A DNA stretch of 8,247 nt, taken from NCBI GenBank assembly GCA_900557675.1, contig USTO01000029.1:1-8247 (forward strand), given 5' to 3'. Of the stretch, positions 6,113 to 8,247 are shown piece after piece. The DNA comes from an uncultured Mollicutes bacterium (GTDB lineage: Bacteria > Bacillota_I > Bacilli_A > RF39 > UBA660). Positions within the stretch are counted from its first letter, which is position 1. Each line of letters begins with the position of its first letter. The translations under genes and the position numbers were made by a program. A model generated the notes under the pieces. The model saw nothing but the letters and a program-made list of their open reading frames with translations. It was not told the DNA's origin and searched no databases.

Positions 6113-7390
6113 CTATTTTTTAATTTCCCTTAAAATTTCCTCAAAAAACTGATTACTCTTAAGAGTAATAGGATACCTACTAGAAATAGATATTAAATAA
6201 AGAGCAGCAAGAAAATCCTTCTGAAACACAAGAGCAATATTAAAAAGCCTCTTATATACCCTTTCCTTATCACTAGACTCCATATATAAATTATATATAT
6301 AGCCAATAAGCATCTTTCCCTTTAACTTCCTATCAAGTTTTATATAATTAAGAGCCTTAGCCTCTTTAATAAGCAACCTATTATAACTCTCTATGCTATA
6401 AATCTTATCATAATCAAGAGCAAAAAGCTCACCAAGATACTCAAGAGACTTATTAATCTCAGTATCTATCTTTTTACCCTGTTTTATATTAAGAAATATA
6501 TTTTGATACCTCTTATTAGTAAGAATCTCAGTAATCTTAGTCTTCTTATAATCAGAAAGCAAAATCTTCTTTATAAGCTTTATATAATAATCACTAATCT
6601 TATTATAATTCTTATCCAAATGTCCCTTCTTAAAAGTATAAACATTCCCATCAAGCTTATTATAATACTTCATAGTATCATTATAACCAAGTCTTATATT
6701 ACGCCTCGCAGTCTCAGGATCAAAATCAAGAGTAAACTTATTCTTACAACGATTCTTAATATAATCAATCTTAACAGTCTTATCCTTAACCTTTTGCTTA
6801 ATACCAACCGCAGAAAGATCAACCGCAATTACCTCATCCGCACCCATACTAACAGCTAAATTAATAGGCAAATTATCATAATAACCACCATCAATATAAT
6901 AATCCCCCTCAATCTCCTTTAACTCAACCGCAGGAAAGCAAGTCGAAGAAGCAACAATATAAGAAATAAGCATCCCCTTAGGAATCTGTTCCTTAGTAAG
7001 CATCTTAGGAACCATATTCTTAAGACTAACCGTAACAAGACCATAATCAATTTTAGATTTTCTTACCCTATCCTCAGAAATAATCTTACCCAAAAAAGCC
7101 TCAGCCTTATCAAACTTAAGGCCCTTATTCTTAATAATCTCTAAAGAAGCCTTCTGAAGATCCTTAACACTATCAAACTTCTGATCAAACAAATTATTAG
7201 TAGATATAGTAACCCATAACTTCTTAGCCTTCAAATAACCACCAGACACAAAAAGAGCACCATTAATAGACCCAATAGAAGTCCCAGTAATTATATCAAT
7301 CTTTATACCAAGTTTCTTAATAGCCTTATATACACCAACCTGATAAGATCCCTTAGCACCTCCACCAGATAAAACCAATGCTCTTTTCAT
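6113..7390 (-). CDS. Patatin-like phospholipase with long C-terminal extension
   Basis: A 425-residue serine lipid acyl hydrolase of the patatin family. The start is ATG 7390, with GAGGTG 7 bases upstream; an open frame continues to 7429 but lacks a site. The catalytic parts are clear: oxyanion-hole glycines in SGGGAKG (residues 8-14), nucleophile elbow GTSIG with S38, and the catalytic Asp in DGGYYDNLP (D167). This Ser-Asp dyad hydrolyses acyl chains from phospholipids. There is no signal peptide or membrane helix, so it is cytoplasmic or peripheral. Residues about 200-425 have no motif I recognise; they are Lys/Tyr/Ile-rich, look helical, and make the protein much longer than simple RssA-type patatins. 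The gene follows the XRE/cysteine-rich pair by 43 bases and precedes rpoZ. Its substrate and trigger are unknown. Confidence 0.9.
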   Translation of the reverse strand: MKRALVLSGGGAKGSYQVGVYKAIKKLGIKIDIITGTSIGSINGALFVSGGYLKAKKLWVTISTNNLFDQKFDSVKDLQKASLEIIKNKGLKFDKAEAFLGKIISEDRVRKSKIDYGLVTVSLKNMVPKMLTKEQIPKGMLISYIVASSTCFPAVELKEIEGDYYIDGGYYDNLPINLAVSMGADEVIAVDLSAVGIKQKVKDKTVKIDYIKNRCKNKFTLDFDPETARRNIRLGYNDTMKYYNKLDGNVYTFKKGHLDKNYNKISDYYIKLIKKILLSDYKKTKITEILTNKRYQNIFLNIKQGKKIDTEINKSLEYLGELFALDYDKIYSIESYNRLLIKEAKALNYIKLDRKLKGKMLIGYIYNLYMESSDKERVYKRLFNIALVFQKDFLAALYLISISSRYPITLKSNQFFEEILREIKK

Positions 7391-7412
7391 ATGCAAACAC
7401 CTCAAAAATATT

Positions 7413-7452
7413 ATATCACAGTAAACCAAAAAATCATATCACAGTAAACCAA
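7413..7452. repeat. 17-bp perfect direct repeat at the gene junction (7413-7429 and 7436-7452)
   Basis: ATATCACAGTAAACCAA occurs twice with a 23-base period. The right copy encodes the last codons (WFTVI) and touches the stop of the cysteine-rich gene; the left copy is non-coding, before the patatin gene. Over 23 bases the units differ at about two positions. On the minus strand the left unit creates TGATATAAT, an extended -10 box (7410-7415), which could drive patatin, though no good -35 is present. Confidence 0.85.
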
Positions 7453-7934
7453 CTAGCACCCTTAAGTACATTTTTCATAGCACTACGTGTCAACCTATTT
7501 ACAGTATTAGTAACAAAAGAAATATCCTCACAACTAACATAATTTATATCCCAAAAAACAGGAATAAAAAACAATCTAAACTCAAAATCCCCATACCTAA
7601 AATAACACTCATCAGTATCAAAAACATAAGAAAAACCATCAAAAGAATAAGATCTATTCTCACAAGAAAAACAAATACAAGAACTAAGCATAACACCAAC
7701 ATCAGTCTCCAAAACATAAGCCTCACAAGAAGATAAACTATCACAAAACCCATCACAAAAAGACATATACTCTTCCCTATAAGAACAAATATTATCATTA
7801 AAAACAGAACAATTCAATAAATAAACATTACCACTCTTATCAAAAAGATCAAGATCAAAATAATCAGAAAGACAAGAACAACTACCAGAAATAACCTCAA
7901 TCCTAGTAACAATACCACTCTTAATATAAGCCAT
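7434..7934 (-). CDS. Cysteine-rich acidic protein of unknown function
   Basis: I do not recognise this 166-residue protein. It starts at ATG 7934, one base after the stop of the XRE gene, with GGGGA shortly upstream, so the two are almost certainly co-translated. It has 12 cysteines (C19, C21, C42, C50, C60, C64, C70, C86, C88, C91, C110, C135), including CxC and CxCxxC clusters, and no histidine. It is acidic overall (23 Asp/Glu against 11 Lys/Arg) and rich in aromatic residues, with no signal peptide or clear membrane helix. Codons end mostly in T, like neighbouring genes, which supports real coding. The neighbouring patatin has only two cysteines, so the richness is not just base composition. 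The cysteines may bind metal or a cluster, or sense redox. It could be a partner or target of the XRE protein; a toxin role is only a guess. Confidence 0.75.
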   Translation of the reverse strand: MAYIKSGIVTRIEVISGSCSCLSDYFDLDLFDKSGNVYLLNCSVFNDNICSYREEYMSFCDGFCDSLSSCEAYVLETDVGVMLSSCICFSCENRSYSFDGFSYVFDTDECYFRYGDFEFRLFFIPVFWDINYVSCEDISFVTNTVNRLTRSAMKNVLKGASWFTVI

Positions 7935-7935
7935 A

Positions 7936-8169
7936 TCAATCCCCATCAATAGGAACAATCCTAACAGTATAACCAATAGGCTCAAGTATCCTAATCAAAG
8001 AATTAAGCTGAGGAGAATTAAGACAAGTCTCAATCTTAGCAATCTTCTCACGAACAACACCACTCATCAAAGCAAGTTCCCTCTGAGTAAGACCAAAAGA
8101 CTTCCTAAGCCTAATAAAATCACATATAAACTCATATTCCAATTCCTGTAACAAACACTCTCTCTCCAT
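7936..8169 (-). CDS. Small XRE-family helix-turn-helix DNA-binding protein
   Basis: A 77-residue protein made of one Cro/C1-type helix-turn-helix. The motif runs about residues 16-62: FIRLRKSFGLTQRELALMSG, recognition helix around VVREKIAKIE, then LNSLIRILEPIGYTVRIVPI. That ending, an LxxILxPxGY segment followed by a strand, is common in antitoxin-like XRE proteins of the HigA/HipB kind. The start is ATG 8169, with GGTGAT at 8173-8178 as a partial ribosome binding site. It heads a likely operon with the cysteine-rich gene (1-base gap) and patatin. It probably regulates its own promoter, where repeated TTGGT motifs lie. No RelE-, HigB- or HipA-like toxin is in the window, so toxin-antitoxin status is unproven. 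Confidence 0.87.
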   Translation of the reverse strand: MERECLLQELEYEFICDFIRLRKSFGLTQRELALMSGVVREKIAKIETCLNSPQLNSLIRILEPIGYTVRIVPIDGD

Positions 8170-8196
8170 ATAATCACCAATAACATTGTACTATAT

Positions 8197-8226
8197 TTTA
8201 TACCAAATACAAGTCATTTACACCAA
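8197..8226 (-). promoter_or_regulatory. Possible promoter of the XRE operon
   Basis: TTGGTG (8221-8226), an 18-base spacer, then TATAAA (8197-8202) on the minus strand would place the start near 8190, about 20 bases before the ATG. An alternative, TTGTAT (8207-8212) with a 16-base spacer to TACAAT (8185-8190), gives a leader of only about 10 bases. I favour the first for its leader length, but neither is strong. Confidence 0.4.
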
Positions 8227-8247
8227 CTGGCAAAAATTACCAAATAA

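Noticed and set aside
6113..7390. CBASS defence operon with a CapV-type patatin effector
   Set aside because: No nucleotide cyclase, ubiquitin-like accessory gene or sensor gene is present in the window.
7544..7798. 84-residue very hydrophobic frame overlapping the cysteine-rich gene on the same strand
   Set aside because: The hydrophobicity comes from reading T/G-rich codons out of phase. The 166-residue frame has the genome's typical T-ending codons, a coupled start and a binding site.
7434..8169. HipBA- or HigBA-type toxin-antitoxin module
   Set aside because: The XRE protein looks antitoxin-like, but the partner has no HipA kinase or RelE/HigB features, and its length and cysteine content do not fit.
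1..8247. Mycoplasma-type code with TGA as tryptophan
   Set aside because: TGA ends marR, recX, the XRE gene and the cysteine-rich gene exactly at expected junctions, and tryptophans seen are TGG.
1..8247. CRISPR array, insertion sequence, tRNA or rRNA genes
   Set aside because: I saw no regularly spaced repeat-spacer array, no transposase or terminal repeats, and no cloverleaf or rRNA-like stretch.

Overview
The window comes from an AT-rich, low-GC Bacillota-type (Firmicutes) bacterium. The signs are strong AGGAGG ribosome binding sites, a PrsA foldase lipoprotein, a RecX protein with the Bacillota-style N-terminal part, a short omega subunit, and two tiny YjcZ-like proteins typical of spore-forming lineages. 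TGA acts as a stop at tightly packed gene junctions (marR/ABC, recX end, XRE end), so the standard bacterial code applies and not the mycoplasma code. I cannot name the species; an uncultured gut-type clade is possible but is only a guess.

Layout. Positions 1-3571 (minus strand) hold a compact three-gene efflux operon: a MarR repressor, an ABC exporter half with a degenerate ATPase site, and its partner half cut by the window edge. The genes overlap by 4 and 8 bases. A consensus promoter precedes marR, and a GTTAG/CTAAC palindrome sits at the predicted transcription start, so autorepression with drug-induced release is likely. Positions 3608-3918 (minus) hold two micro-genes encoding 25 and 44 residues, each a single-membrane-helix protein resembling YjcZ, with a hairpin terminator after them and a possible late-sporulation promoter before them. 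Positions 3938-5030 (plus) hold prsA with its own strong promoter and a hairpin terminator shared with the convergent recX.

Positions 5030-8226 (minus) read, in transcription order: an XRE helix-turn-helix protein, a cysteine-rich acidic protein of unknown function 1 base downstream, a patatin-like phospholipase with a long C-terminal extension, rpoZ, and recX. recX has its own promoter whose spacer carries a near-consensus LexA (SOS) box. A 17-bp perfect direct repeat spans the junction between the cysteine-rich gene and the patatin gene.

The most unusual part is the XRE/cysteine-rich pair next to the patatin gene, for which I recognise no described family or system. The rest is well explained by known families, with several readable regulatory sites. 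The minus strand looks G/T-rich and carries every gene except prsA, which suggests it is the leading strand.
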